Shown: one piece after another, positions 29,286 to 38,115 of the stretch
Numbering within the stretch: position 1 is the first letter of the stretch
How the letters are laid out: each line of letters starts with the position of its first letter
Notes under the pieces: model-generated
Told to the model about the DNA's origin: nothing
What the model saw: only the letters and a program-made list of their open reading frames with translations
Database searches by the model: none
Assembly (NCBI RefSeq): GCF_000372725.1
Contig: NW_005198244.1
Coordinates: 586,578 to 650,577, forward strand
From: Emiliania huxleyi CCMP1516
Lineage: Eukaryota > Haptophyta > Isochrysidales > Noelaerhabdaceae
Length of the DNA: 64,000 bases
Direction of reading: 5' to 3'
Program-made: the position numbers and the translations under genes

Positions 29286-31610
29286 TCAGATGCTGACAGC
29301 GCACTCCATGTACCGCGGGTTGACTGTGCAACTGCCCATGTTGTCTGGAAAGGCCTTTGCGGGCGCGGCGGCCATCTCGGCGTCGAGGTCGCGCGCCATT
29401 GCGGCGAGCTCCTCCTGAAAGGTGCGGTTGAGCGCCTTCAGATCGGCAGCGTCGGCGGCAGACTGCTGCCCCGGGGGGGGCGGGTACAGGAAGGACCAGT
29501 CGTGCTGCTCGAAGGTGGAGTCGTCGCCGGGCATGAGCGTGGGGGTGATGGAGGAGGTGAGGCACATCAGGGTCGCGCCCTGCATCGCCGCCTCCTTGGT
29601 GCCGCAGAGGTCGCCCTTCTTCCATGAGAAGGAGGCGAAGGACGCGTCCTGCGCGTACACCTGCACAGCGCCCACCTGCTCGTGGCCCAGAGTCACGAGC
29701 TCGATGAAGCGGGTGAGGAAGCAGACGAGCAGCCTTCGCATCCGCAGAGGGCGGCCCCGCGAGGCTGCAAACGCGGCGCCGAGCTGAAGCCCGTACGATG
29801 CCACCGTCGACTGCGAGGTTGTGAGCATGATCTGCTCCAGGAACGCGACCGCCTCGTCATCTGCGGCGACGCCCTCCGGGTAGTAGCGCGCGCAATACGC
29901 ATCCACCCACCGCGCGACAATGCCGTGGTAACGCTCGCAAGCCCTGTAGAAAGGCGTGTCGACGCCCCCGGACGGGTAGGCGGAGCCGTGGTGCGCCAGA
30001 AAGGCGTCGATCCAGTCGCTGTCGCCGTCGCCGTCGTCGCTGCGCCGCTCCGAGGCGCTGTCGCCCACCGTGCGCGCGAAGACCTTCTCCGCGACCGAAG
30101 CTGCAGTCTCGCCATCGGCGATCTCGTTGGTCGGCGCCTTCTTCAGCCGGAACACCCCGCGGAAGGGCTGCGCCCTGCCCTTGCTCTCCTGACCGCGCGG
30201 CGACGGGTTCTCCTCGGTCCAACGCGCGTTTGACCGAGTAAAGGCGAGCGCCGGCGCGAGCGCCCACGCGCGCGCGAAGCCGCCGTCCGTGAAGGAAAAC
30301 GCGCGGTGCGTCGTGCCGCCGTACGCGCACAGCGCGGTCCGCGCCCAGTCGTTGATTGTGATTGCTCCAAACGTGAACGGGATGAGGAAGCGGCGGATCG
30401 GGTGGTCGGTCGACAGCTGCTCGCGCGTGGCGAGCATGACCAGCTCGGAGGTCTGCATGTGGAGCCCGAAGAGGTGGTCCACGAACGTCACCAGCGTGAA
30501 GACGGTGGAGCGGAAGGCAAACTTGGCGTACTCCCACTTGTACCCGTCGCCGGGTCGGTACACCTTGTCGACGAGCGTGCTCCACCACTCGCACTGCTCC
30601 GGCGTCTCCTTGCGCACGATCGCGACCGGTCGCCAGTCTGCGCCAAAGTACGCGTCGCCGCCGTAGCGGTCGCACCCCTCCTTGACGTCGAGCGTCGCCA
30701 TCTCGTTTGTGCGCACCACGAACTTTGCCGGCTTCCCGTCCGCATCGAGGTAGGGGCAGTCCTCGGGAGCCAGCTCCACGCGGTGCGCTGCGAGGCCGGA
30801 CCTGCAAAAGTGGGCGAGCGCCTCGTCCCCCGTCTTGTCGGCCCACTGCTGGTGGATCTTTGGGTAGACGGCGCCCACCTCATCCATCACAAACTTGACC
30901 GGGTTCTCGCCCGCGCTGAAGGAGGTCTGGCGCGGCGCGCTGCGCCAGCCCCAGGGAAGGTGGTACGCCGCGAGCCGGACAATGTCCAGCACCCTCGCCA
31001 CTGGGATGAGGGTCGTCGAGAGCGTCTCCCCGAACCAGTTGCCGAGGATGACCGCCGCGTCCATCTCCTCCTCCCGGTAGTCCGCCACCACCAGTCCCCA
31101 GCCCAGCGGAAGCGGCGTCTTCCTCAGCTCGCGCTTTGGCTTGAGGGCGCGGAGATCGTAGGCGACTCGGCCTTCGACCCGCGCCCCGTTGAACTGGACG
31201 AACTGGGTCGTCAGCCGCAGCTTCTGGACCCAGAGCACGAACCCGTAGTACGGGTCGCCCCACTGCTTTGGCATCGTGCCGAACGTGAGCAGCAGGAAGG
31301 TGAGCGGCGGCAGCAAGACCACGAGCGGGGCGGCGATCGCGACCGGGAGCCACCACACGAGGAGAGTGACCAGCAGCGCGATGGGAGTGCGCGCCCAGCT
31401 TAGGAAGCAGCAAGCGCCGACGGCGCCGCGGAACGACCTCTCACCATTGATTATCGCCCACGAGGTGGCAGCGCTCGGTGACAGCGAGGCTGCGGCGCCC
31501 GGCGATGGCGAGGCTGTGGAGTTTACGGCCTGCTTCTGCTTGTTCAGGTACGCCTTCGAAGGAGGCGGACGCGAAGGCGGGGGCGTCTTCTCAAGGAGTG
31601 GAGCTGACAT
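29286..31610 (-). CDS. Lipoxygenase-family protein with N-terminal membrane hairpin (intronless)
   Basis: 774 residues from the chosen Met; the frame stays open further upstream into GA-repeat and low-complexity DNA, so I use the Met before SAPLLEKTPPPSR. Two hydrophobic segments at about 74-95 and 96-112 would form a membrane hairpin, unusual for lipoxygenases. The catalytic part carries the two helix histidines H379 and H384 with the family spacing of five, followed by LATREQLSTDHPIRRFLIPF and ITINDWAR, which match the conserved lipoxygenase helix. A later histidine lies in GHEQVG (H643). The C-terminal residue is isoleucine, the usual fifth iron ligand. The position four residues after H643, normally Asn, His or Ser, is Gly647. 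Lipoxygenases oxygenate polyunsaturated fatty acids; substrate and activity cannot be told. Either a divergent active clade or an altered enzyme is possible. Confidence 0.8.
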   Translation of the reverse strand: MSAPLLEKTPPPSRPPPSKAYLNKQKQAVNSTASPSPGAAASLSPSAATSWAIINGERSFRGAVGACCFLSWARTPIALLVTLLVWWLPVAIAAPLVVLLPPLTFLLLTFGTMPKQWGDPYYGFVLWVQKLRLTTQFVQFNGARVEGRVAYDLRALKPKRELRKTPLPLGWGLVVADYREEEMDAAVILGNWFGETLSTTLIPVARVLDIVRLAAYHLPWGWRSAPRQTSFSAGENPVKFVMDEVGAVYPKIHQQWADKTGDEALAHFCRSGLAAHRVELAPEDCPYLDADGKPAKFVVRTNEMATLDVKEGCDRYGGDAYFGADWRPVAIVRKETPEQCEWWSTLVDKVYRPGDGYKWEYAKFAFRSTVFTLVTFVDHLFGLHMQTSELVMLATREQLSTDHPIRRFLIPFTFGAITINDWARTALCAYGGTTHRAFSFTDGGFARAWALAPALAFTRSNARWTEENPSPRGQESKGRAQPFRGVFRLKKAPTNEIADGETAASVAEKVFARTVGDSASERRSDDGDGDSDWIDAFLAHHGSAYPSGGVDTPFYRACERYHGIVARWVDAYCARYYPEGVAADDEAVAFLEQIMLTTSQSTVASYGLQLGAAFAASRGRPLRMRRLLVCFLTRFIELVTLGHEQVGAVQVYAQDASFASFSWKKGDLCGTKEAAMQGATLMCLTSSITPTLMPGDDSTFEQHDWSFLYPPPPGQQSAADAADLKALNRTFQEELAAMARDLDAEMAAAPAKAFPDNMGSCTVNPRYMECAVSI

Positions 31611-31959
31611 GCTTGGAACTGCAGGAGACTTCCTTCCTTTGCGCGCGGGAAGGTGGGCGGGGATCGTGCGTACCAGGTAGATGGGCACCCTGTTTTCTTC
31701 TCTTTGAGAGCGCCTTCGTTGAGAGAGAGAGAGAGAGAGAAACCGCCAATGGCCGTTATCCGTTAGTGCGGACGTCGCCGCGGATCGACCCTGCCGCGGG
31801 GCTGATGCGCGCACGCGGCGGCGCCGCTCTCTCGCGAGACGGCTGGCGACGCGGCTCGCCGCCGACGTACGGTGCGCTCGTCCGACGGTCCGCGGCGTGG
31901 CGTGCGCGGCGCTGAGCGCCGCTCTGCGAGCGCCTCTGCGCCTGCACTGCATGTCTCTG

Positions 31960-32230
31960 TTGCTGCTGGTGGTGGTGGTGCTGCTGCTGCTGGTGCCGAT
32001 GCTGCTGCTGGCGCGGCGCGGCTGTGCGACTGGGCTCGACGCGCGCGTCGCGAGCGTCTGACGCGGCGGGCGGCGTCGGGCAGGTGCGCTTCTCTCTCGG
32101 GTGGTGGTGGTGGTGCTGCTGCTGCTGCTGGTGGTGCAGGTGCTGCTGCTGGTGCGGCGCGGCTCTCCGACGCGACTCGATGCGCGCGTCGCGGCTATCT
32201 GACGCGGCGGGCGGCGTCGCGGGCGGCAGG
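31960..32230. repeat. CTG/GTG triplet-rich tandem duplication
   Basis: Two ~145 bp units each contain (CTG)n and (GTG)n runs followed by GCGCGGCTNTCCGACGC-type sequence and GACGCGGCGGGCGGCGTC. On the minus strand they would encode Gln/His runs with repeated TPPAASD(S/A)RDAR; on the plus strand Leu/Val runs. I cannot support a gene here, though a minus-strand low-complexity protein starting at 32292 is conceivable. Confidence 0.6.
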
Positions 32231-32569
32231 GGTGGCGGCTCGCAGGTGGAGGTGGAGGCTGGTGGCTGTGGTGGACTTTGAGTTTGTTTCATGGTCGAGT
32301 ACGGGGACCGGGGGGTCAACAGGGAGGCAGGGGGTTCAACCAGGCGACGGAGGACCGTGGGCCATCGCGGGGACCACTCAGCCCGGAGGGCGCGGTGGAA
32401 AGATCCGGATGGTCTCACCCGGTGGGTGGCACCGAGGCGTCTTGGACGCTCAGCTCTACCTTAAGCTCCTGAGGAGCGCGTGGTTCTAACCACGTAGTAT
32501 GACTACAACCCACCACAGACACCCTCCCCCACTCCTCACGTGTGTTCACACCCTCACCCTCTCCTCTCT

Positions 32570-33025
32570 CCTCTCTCTTGCGACGACTACGATGTCTACA
32601 TGCGCGAGGTCTACGATCTGATGCGACAAAGCGGTGCCAACACGATGTACGTGGCCTCCGATGATCCAGGCGTGTTTAAGCGACCGCACCCGAATGTGAC
32701 GATGCTCTACTCGACGAAGGCGCAGCCGTCGATGGAACATCTCAAAGCGCACACCGGCGCTGATAACTGGGACGTCCTCGTGCGCAACTGGGGAGGGACG
32801 CCCATCTTTGTCGAGGCGGTGATCGCGTCCTTCGTCGACGTCTATCTCCTCTCCATGTGCGACCTCTTCGTTGGGAAGTTCACCAGCAATGCCTTCCGCA
32901 CCGCGTTCGAGCTGCGCTCGGCTCGCTCCTCGGGCGTCCATCCGTTCGTGTCGCTCGACAGCGCCTGGTGCTTCGATTATTTCACCAAGGCCGGGCGCAG
33001 CGACTTTGGCCACTTCATGTGTTAG
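32570..33025 (+). CDS. GT23-like (alpha-1,6-fucosyltransferase type) protein, 3-prime part
   Basis: The frame ending in FGHFMC-stop contains DDYDVYMREVYDLMRQSGAN, TMYVASDDPGVFKRP and VDVYLLSMCDLFVGKFTSN, followed by AFRTAFELR and VSLDSAWCFDYF. The last two blocks match the donor-binding end of FUT8/NodZ-type fucosyltransferases (L-S-x-x-D-F-x-x-x-x-F-S-S-x-x-x-R). Such enzymes transfer fucose from GDP-fucose in the Golgi. A pyrimidine-rich stretch at 32520-32580 looks like the end of an intron, so the N-terminal exons lie upstream; I could not find them. The exact first base of this exon is uncertain. Confidence 0.7.
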   Translation, partial: PLSCDDYDVYMREVYDLMRQSGANTMYVASDDPGVFKRPHPNVTMLYSTKAQPSMEHLKAHTGADNWDVLVRNWGGTPIFVEAVIASFVDVYLLSMCDLFVGKFTSNAFRTAFELRSARSSGVHPFVSLDSAWCFDYFTKAGRSDFGHFMC

Positions 33026-33199
33026 CGGTGCTGGCCGAAGCGCTCGCGAGGAATGAAACGAGGGCAACCCAAGAGCTGAGGTGTCGGCTGGGGGATGCGT
33101 TGTCCTGAGCGCGCCGCTTTGAGCGCGAGAGAGCCGCTCGCACAGGCGACCTCCGCGCTCAGCAACAACGCTCATCGAGAGATCGAGGGTCCGCGAATC

Positions 33200-34072
33200 A
33201 TGGCCGCACGTCGCCTATCGGCTCCCGCGTCGCCCGCACCGGTGCCTCGATCAGCTTCATCGGTCATAGATCCGCAGCTTCTGCGTCGCCTGTCCCAGCA
33301 AGCCGAGAAGGCCGAGTCCGGAACGGTGCTGGTCTCGCCGGGGCAGGAACGAGCGTCGACGTCGGATGCCGTGGCGCGCACCACGGAGCCGAGTGCAGCT
33401 GCGAAGGCCGCGCTGTCGCGCATGGAGGTGGCAATCGCAAAGGTAACTGCGGCCACTGGTGCCGGCGCGAGAATCGACGATGGCGCGAGGTCCCAAGCGA
33501 TGAGCGAGCTCGAGGGTGCGATGAGCGAGGCGGGCGAGGCGAGCGTCCCCGGCCTGAGCCGGGCGTGGCGCAGCTGGCACGCTCTCAAGCAAGCGGACAG
33601 CCAGCAGGCTTGGGAGGTGGCCATGCAGAAGCTTTCAGAGGCCGTGCGTGACGCGCACATCGACGACGCTGCGCCACCGGCTTCCGCCGCGAGCAGCGCC
33701 GAGGCGACGGCAAAGGCAGCGGAGCGGCGTGGCGCATGCGAGGCGGCCGGCGACGCCGACCTGGAGCGCGTTCGTGTGTGTGCGTATGCAGAGCGGCGTA
33801 GCCCGGAGGAGGACGACGGCGAGTGGCTTTGCGTGGGCACTGCACTGAGTAGCTGCAGCCGCTTCTACTGGGTGGTGCTCAGCCGTGGCGTGGAGGGCAC
33901 GGCTCCATTTGACGACGAGTCGGTCACGCTGGCGGTGGGTGAGCCGCTCGAGGAGCAGGCGGAGGCCGTGAATGCAGCCGCGCGCTGCTTTCACGAGAGC
34001 ACTGGACTTACGGTGGGCGAGGCGACAGGACCGCCCGAGACGCGACCGAATGAGTGGTGCAGCGCCGGCTGA
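33200..34072 (+). CDS. Unknown protein with a weak Nudix-like box
   Basis: 290 residues from the Met at 33200; the frame is open for another 35 codons upstream without coding character. The N-terminal two thirds are helical and Ala/Ser/Glu-rich. The C-terminal third has alternating hydrophobics (RVRVCAYAERRS, FYWVVLSRGVEG) and then EAVNAAARCFHESTGLTVGE, which resembles a Nudix box (G-x5-E-x7-R-E-x-x-E-E-x-G) with the first Glu of the REx2EE core replaced by Cys and the last by Ser. If it is a Nudix fold, it has probably lost pyrophosphatase metal ligands. It is also possible that the resemblance is chance. It follows the fucosyltransferase-like gene by 175 bp on the same strand. Confidence 0.55.
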   Translation: MAARRLSAPASPAPVPRSASSVIDPQLLRRLSQQAEKAESGTVLVSPGQERASTSDAVARTTEPSAAAKAALSRMEVAIAKVTAATGAGARIDDGARSQAMSELEGAMSEAGEASVPGLSRAWRSWHALKQADSQQAWEVAMQKLSEAVRDAHIDDAAPPASAASSAEATAKAAERRGACEAAGDADLERVRVCAYAERRSPEEDDGEWLCVGTALSSCSRFYWVVLSRGVEGTAPFDDESVTLAVGEPLEEQAEAVNAAARCFHESTGLTVGEATGPPETRPNEWCSAG

Positions 34073-34457
34073 CACGCGCAACTCAGAGGCTGTGCGGATC
34101 TGGCGAGCATGCTGATACCTTTACGTGGGGCGCCTCCACCAGCTCATTGAATCGCAATGGCCATTCATAACGTTCGTTTACGAACCGCATGCCATGTGAA
34201 AGCATGATTCGCATGGGCCACGCCACGGGCGCTGCAGGCGCGAGATGGAGGGTATGTAGCTCTACTCTCAACAGACGAGTACACGACAATCGGTGCCGTG
34301 CGCGCACCGGTGTGAACGGCTATTCGTCGTGTGGCTTTCGTGCCAAGCTAACAACGTAACAGCGAGCCGTTTGTGCGTTGAGAATCACAACGGCTTCCGC
34401 GCCGAGAGGATGCGATAGGCCTCGCTGCCGCCGACAGCAGTCGAGGTTCCGGCTCAG

Positions 34458-35310
34458 ATGACTAAGCCTCGCGTGCTGCTTGCCGTCACCTCTGCCTGCA
34501 CCAAGGGCTCAGCCATGATTGTCACTAAGCTCCGGCACTTGTGCCAGGAGCACGCGGAGCACATAGAGTTGCACATGCAGCTGAATTGCTTCACCGGCGA
34601 ACTCGCACAGCTTTGGGATCCTTTGGAAGATTGGAACCAGCACCTCCCTGCGTCCTTGTCACCGCTTCTCCGTGAGCTCGCATCGTGGCATGAAGGGTCT
34701 CTTCTGGAAGCGTGAGCTGCCGCCAGCCGCAGCCGCCAAGGTGGACTTTATCTGGCTGTCAGACGGCGACATGGACCTCGCTCGCTTCAACCTCTCGGCG
34801 GCGTTGCGACAGATGGCTGCCACAAACGTGACGCTCGCGCAGCCGCGCGTGGACTCCGCCTTCCCGGGCGGCCGCTCCACCGACTACATCGCTCTGCGGG
34901 CAAAGAGACACGGCGAGGCTGTAGATTGGCCGCCCAACTGCCTCATGGTGCAAGTGGACCACATGGAGGTGCAGACGCCCATCTTTCGTGCTTCTGCGTT
35001 GGAGCTACACGCATCACCACCTGCTGAGCCGAATCCCCGACGCGGTGCTGCGCAAGACAGTTGTCGGCATGCCTCGCATCTGGTGCAAGATGCTGGAGGT
35101 GCGCTTCGGCACGCCGCCGTGCGGCCTGCTCAAGGAGAGCATCCGGCACCTGAACACGCACACGATCGAGCGTTACCTCATCCCTCGGGAGGCGCGCAAC
35201 GCGTCTTTGCTCTTGCCCCTCATGCTCGAGCTGCTCGCACCTGACTGGGGGGGCAACTGGAGCGAGGTGGTCACAGATGCGTACAAGAAGCCACGCGGCC
35301 CATGCCTGAC
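34458..35310 (+). pseudogene. Glycosyltransferase-like gene with two frame breaks
   Basis: Coding sense runs through three frames: MTKPRVLLAVTSACTKGSAM... to about 34690; then MKGLFWKRELPP... through FIWLSDGDMDLARFN and CLMVQVDHMEVQTPIFRA to about 34995; then RIPDAVLRKTVVGMPRIWCK and ERYLIPREARN to about 35310. The LSDGDMDL word is a DxD-type metal and sugar-nucleotide binding motif of GT-A glycosyltransferases. Neither break has believable intron borders, so these are either sequencing errors (the more economical view, given poor patches elsewhere) or true frameshifts in a decaying gene. The specific family is not identified. Confidence 0.5.
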
Positions 35311-35379
35311 GACACGACAGGAGACGGACGCGTGGGCGTGGCGTGACACAACAGGAGACGGACGCGTGGGCGTGGCGTG
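35309..35379. repeat. ~33 bp tandem duplication
   Basis: ACAGGAGACGGACGCGTGGG followed by CGTGGCGTGA occurs twice, at about 35316 and 35351. Reading into the RAP-domain frame it gives ETDAWAWRD twice. It lies between the glycosyltransferase-like and RAP-domain coding regions. Confidence 0.85.
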
Positions 35380-36012
35380 ACGAGGAGGCGGTGCGCGGCG
35401 GGCTTGCTGGCTTCAAGCCTCAGGCCCTAGCCAACACGGTGTGGGCGTATGCGACGGCAGACTGTTATCACCAGGCGCTGCTTGCCAACTGCTCGCGCGT
35501 GATCAGCGACTCGCTCGCGCGGGATCCGTCGAGGTGGAGCGAGGAGGACCGCCGTCAGCTGCACCAGTGGCAGCTCTGGCTCTCTCTGGAACGCGGGGTA
35601 GACGGGCAGCAGCATCTCCTCTCCGAGTCTCAACGTAAGCTCTGCTGCGACGCTATGCAAGACACGCTAGTGACGATATCGCGCTTGCAGCGCTCGGTTG
35701 CAGCTGCCCTCGCCTCCGTCCAGTCTGGCTTCGAGGAGGAGTATCTCGAGCCGCGCACTGGGCTACTTGCTCGACCTGGCGCTGCCCTCGTCACGCGTCG
35801 CGGTCGAGGTGGATGGCCCCTCTCACTTCCTGCTTACCGACGGCCGGGGCGTGCGCAAGCCCAACGGGCCAACGCTGCTCAAGCGGCGCCTCCTCGCGGC
35901 GGCTGGCTGGAGGGTGATCAGCGTTCCATTCTACGGGTGGGACGGCTTCGCGAGGGCCAGTGAGCGGCAAACCTACCTGGAGAGGGCGGTTGCCCCGCTG
36001 TTGCTGACATAA
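35375..36012 (+). CDS. RAP-domain protein, 3-prime part (frame break)
   Basis: First frame: GFKPQALANTVWAYATA, a repeat of the FAST-kinase/OPR type, then helices to about 35760 (EEEYLEPRTG). Second frame from about 35760: VAVEVDGPSHFLLTDGRG, then NGPTLLKRRLLAAAGWRVIS and VPFYGWDGF, a textbook RAP domain (an endonuclease-like fold), ending LLLT-stop. RAP proteins usually act on RNA in mitochondria or plastids. The change of frame near 35760 may be a short intron or an error. No start is visible; upstream exons may be missing or the gene may be truncated. AAATAAATAAATAAA follows the stop and could serve in 3-prime end formation. Confidence 0.65.
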
Positions 36013-36045
36013 ATAAATAAATAAAACGGGCACGCCAAACGAGGG

Positions 36046-36343
36046 GACCCGTCTCGGGTCAGGTGGCACGACGCTCATCGCGCCTACCAGCGCTGCCGTA
36101 CAGGTTGCCACGACGAGGTCGAGCACGGCAGCACGCTTCTATACGCTCGCCGAGCCTTCCTTTCCATCCCATTACGGCTCTAGGCAGCCTGGGAACGGTG
36201 GCGGTCAGAGGCAAAGCCTACGAGGGGTGGTGGAACCACATGTCACGGCTACTGCCGGCTCGACCCCACGATAGCCTCCGAAGGCTGACTTTGCGGCACC
36301 ATCATCGGACGATGTCGACGAGTTGGGTCGCTCTCGCGGTAGT
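36046..36343. repeat. Left arm of a ~290 bp inverted repeat (partner 40187-40468)
   Basis: Reading from GACCCGTCTCGGGTCAG to GGGTCGCTCTCGCGGTAG, the sequence matches the reverse complement of 40187-40468 at roughly nine positions in ten by eye. An eight-base CGGCTCTA insertion near 36175 distinguishes this copy. The arms enclose 3.8 kb including the ceramidase gene. Confidence 0.9.
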
Positions 36344-37712
36344 CAGATGACCTCCCATGCTAGTATCATTGGCTAGGGCCGCAGGAAGCGCGGGGGAGGG
36401 CGCTGGGAGCAACACGGAGCTCCGTTGGACGTTTTCAAGATTAGCGTGTCAGAGTGAAATGGAACTAGCCATAAAGACCCTGGGGGCTGTCCGCCCCGCC
36501 CCCACTTGCCCTGACTGCACAGGATAGCGTGCCCCGACAAACGGCGGCACATAGCTCCTCACCTCAGGTGCGCGGCGCAGGGTCAGATTAAAATACGTAA
36601 AATAAAACGGAGCGGCTCTACTAGGAGATGGGTAAAAAGGAGCAATCGCCGCCCATGCGGTCTTTGCGCAGGGCGAGTTCTTTTTTTGTGGGGGGCGGTG
36701 CTAATAGGGGCGGTGGTGGCTCCTGAGACTGTGGCGAGTGCGTCGGGGAGTGTGCTGAGTGCTGTGTAAGTAAGCCGCTGTAAGGTAAGGTAAGGTAAAT
36801 TTCTCCACACACACAAAGTGGTGGGGTGGGAAGGGGGGGCGACCCTCGCATCTCCACACCCGGACACAGGCAGTGGAGTACCCGCACGGCATTCAAAGTG
36901 CAAGTGCAGGCGCAAGCACTGGCCCGGTGCACGTGGGTGAGCAGCCTGCCCCTCTCCCTCCCGACATGCGACAAACTTTACTCCCGCACACACACAAATC
37001 GTGCTGTGTGGTGTGTGGGTCCTCGGACCTCGCTCGTGGAGCGTCGTCACCATCCCGCCTCTCCCCGCTCCCTCCCCACCCCCCCACCCCCGACTAGGTG
37101 TCCAGCCCTGGGTGGCGCAGCGGGTTGTGACATTTGGCGATTCCGCGACTTACTGGGCCCCTGAGCCGCTACCCGTGTGCGATTTTTTGTGGCCCGGACA
37201 TGATACTGATAGTAAACGGGTCAGAACCGGCCAAACACAGGCTACAGCCCCACACACGCGCCCGCCATAGCTCCTGGAGAGCATGCGCGAGTGACGCGCT
37301 GCAAGCCGCGAGAGTGGCATCAGAGGCAGGAACGACGTGCTCTTGCTGCACCTCGCAGCTGCACCAAGTGTGCTCGCAGTGTATGCCACGGCCACTGCCT
37401 GCGGCATTGCTCTCGTGCAGCTAGGCGATGCAGGTCCATCAGCAGGGCTCATCCAATGCGAGCGCACATTGTGCGTAGCCGCGGGCAGGTGGCAGTGCAC
37501 AGCCGCACACCGGCTGTGGCGGCTCGAATGCCCCCGGCAGTGCTGCTAGTCATCAACTTGCGTATTAGGGCCGCAGCAGACTGCTGCTGTGGCAGCAGCA
37601 GCAGCCTGCTGCTGCCTGATTCAGTCAAGCCAGCGGTGCAGCGAGGCGTGCAGAATTCGCGCGGTTTGGTACCTCCTGAGGCTGAGCGCGTTCAGAATCG
37701 GTGACCGGAGTT

Positions 37713-37753
37713 GGATGGTCCGATGGAGCTCGGCGAGCTCCATCGGACCATCC
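37713..37753. repeat. 41 bp near-perfect palindrome (20 bp arms, 1 base centre)
   Basis: GGATGGTCCGATGGAGCTCG, one G, then its exact reverse complement. A DNA cruciform or RNA hairpin is possible; a protein-binding dyad is also possible. Confidence 0.9.
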
Positions 37754-37817
37754 ATGGCCGGACGGCGGAGCGTGAGGTGGCGAGCGGAGAGATGTACCGC
37801 AAGACCAAAAAAACACG

Positions 37818-37847
37818 GATCTGACGATTGTCACAAAACGTCAGATC
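37818..37847. repeat. Short hairpin
   Basis: GATCTGACG and CGTCAGATC are separated by 12 bases that are A/T-rich. It lies 65 bp from the larger palindrome. Confidence 0.7.
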
Positions 37848-38115
37848 TGCGCCACCCAGGGCTGGACCTAGTCCCCCCCACCCTCGGCTCGTCTCGGCAT
37901 GCGGCGCACGCACGCCGCCGTGCGTCGTGGTCGGCGACTATTTTTTGTGTTTATTAAGCCGGCGGGTCGCGTCGTCCGCTCCCGATGAGGGAAGGGGGAC
38001 TATCGTGTCAGGTGGGGGCGAGGGTTCTGTGTCATCATTCTCTGTGCACATGTACGCTGACTCCCCGCGAGTCTGTGTGGGAGTGTGGGCATTTCATAAA
38101 CATTTCCCTCTCGCA

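Larger units (their letters stand above)
36344..38110. other. Intergenic; no gene seen
   Basis: Open frames on both strands are short and overlap. Notable items are the perfect palindrome at 37713-37753, a hairpin at 37818-37847 and a CAGCAG/CTGCTG-rich hairpin region near 37567-37615. Confidence 0.5.
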
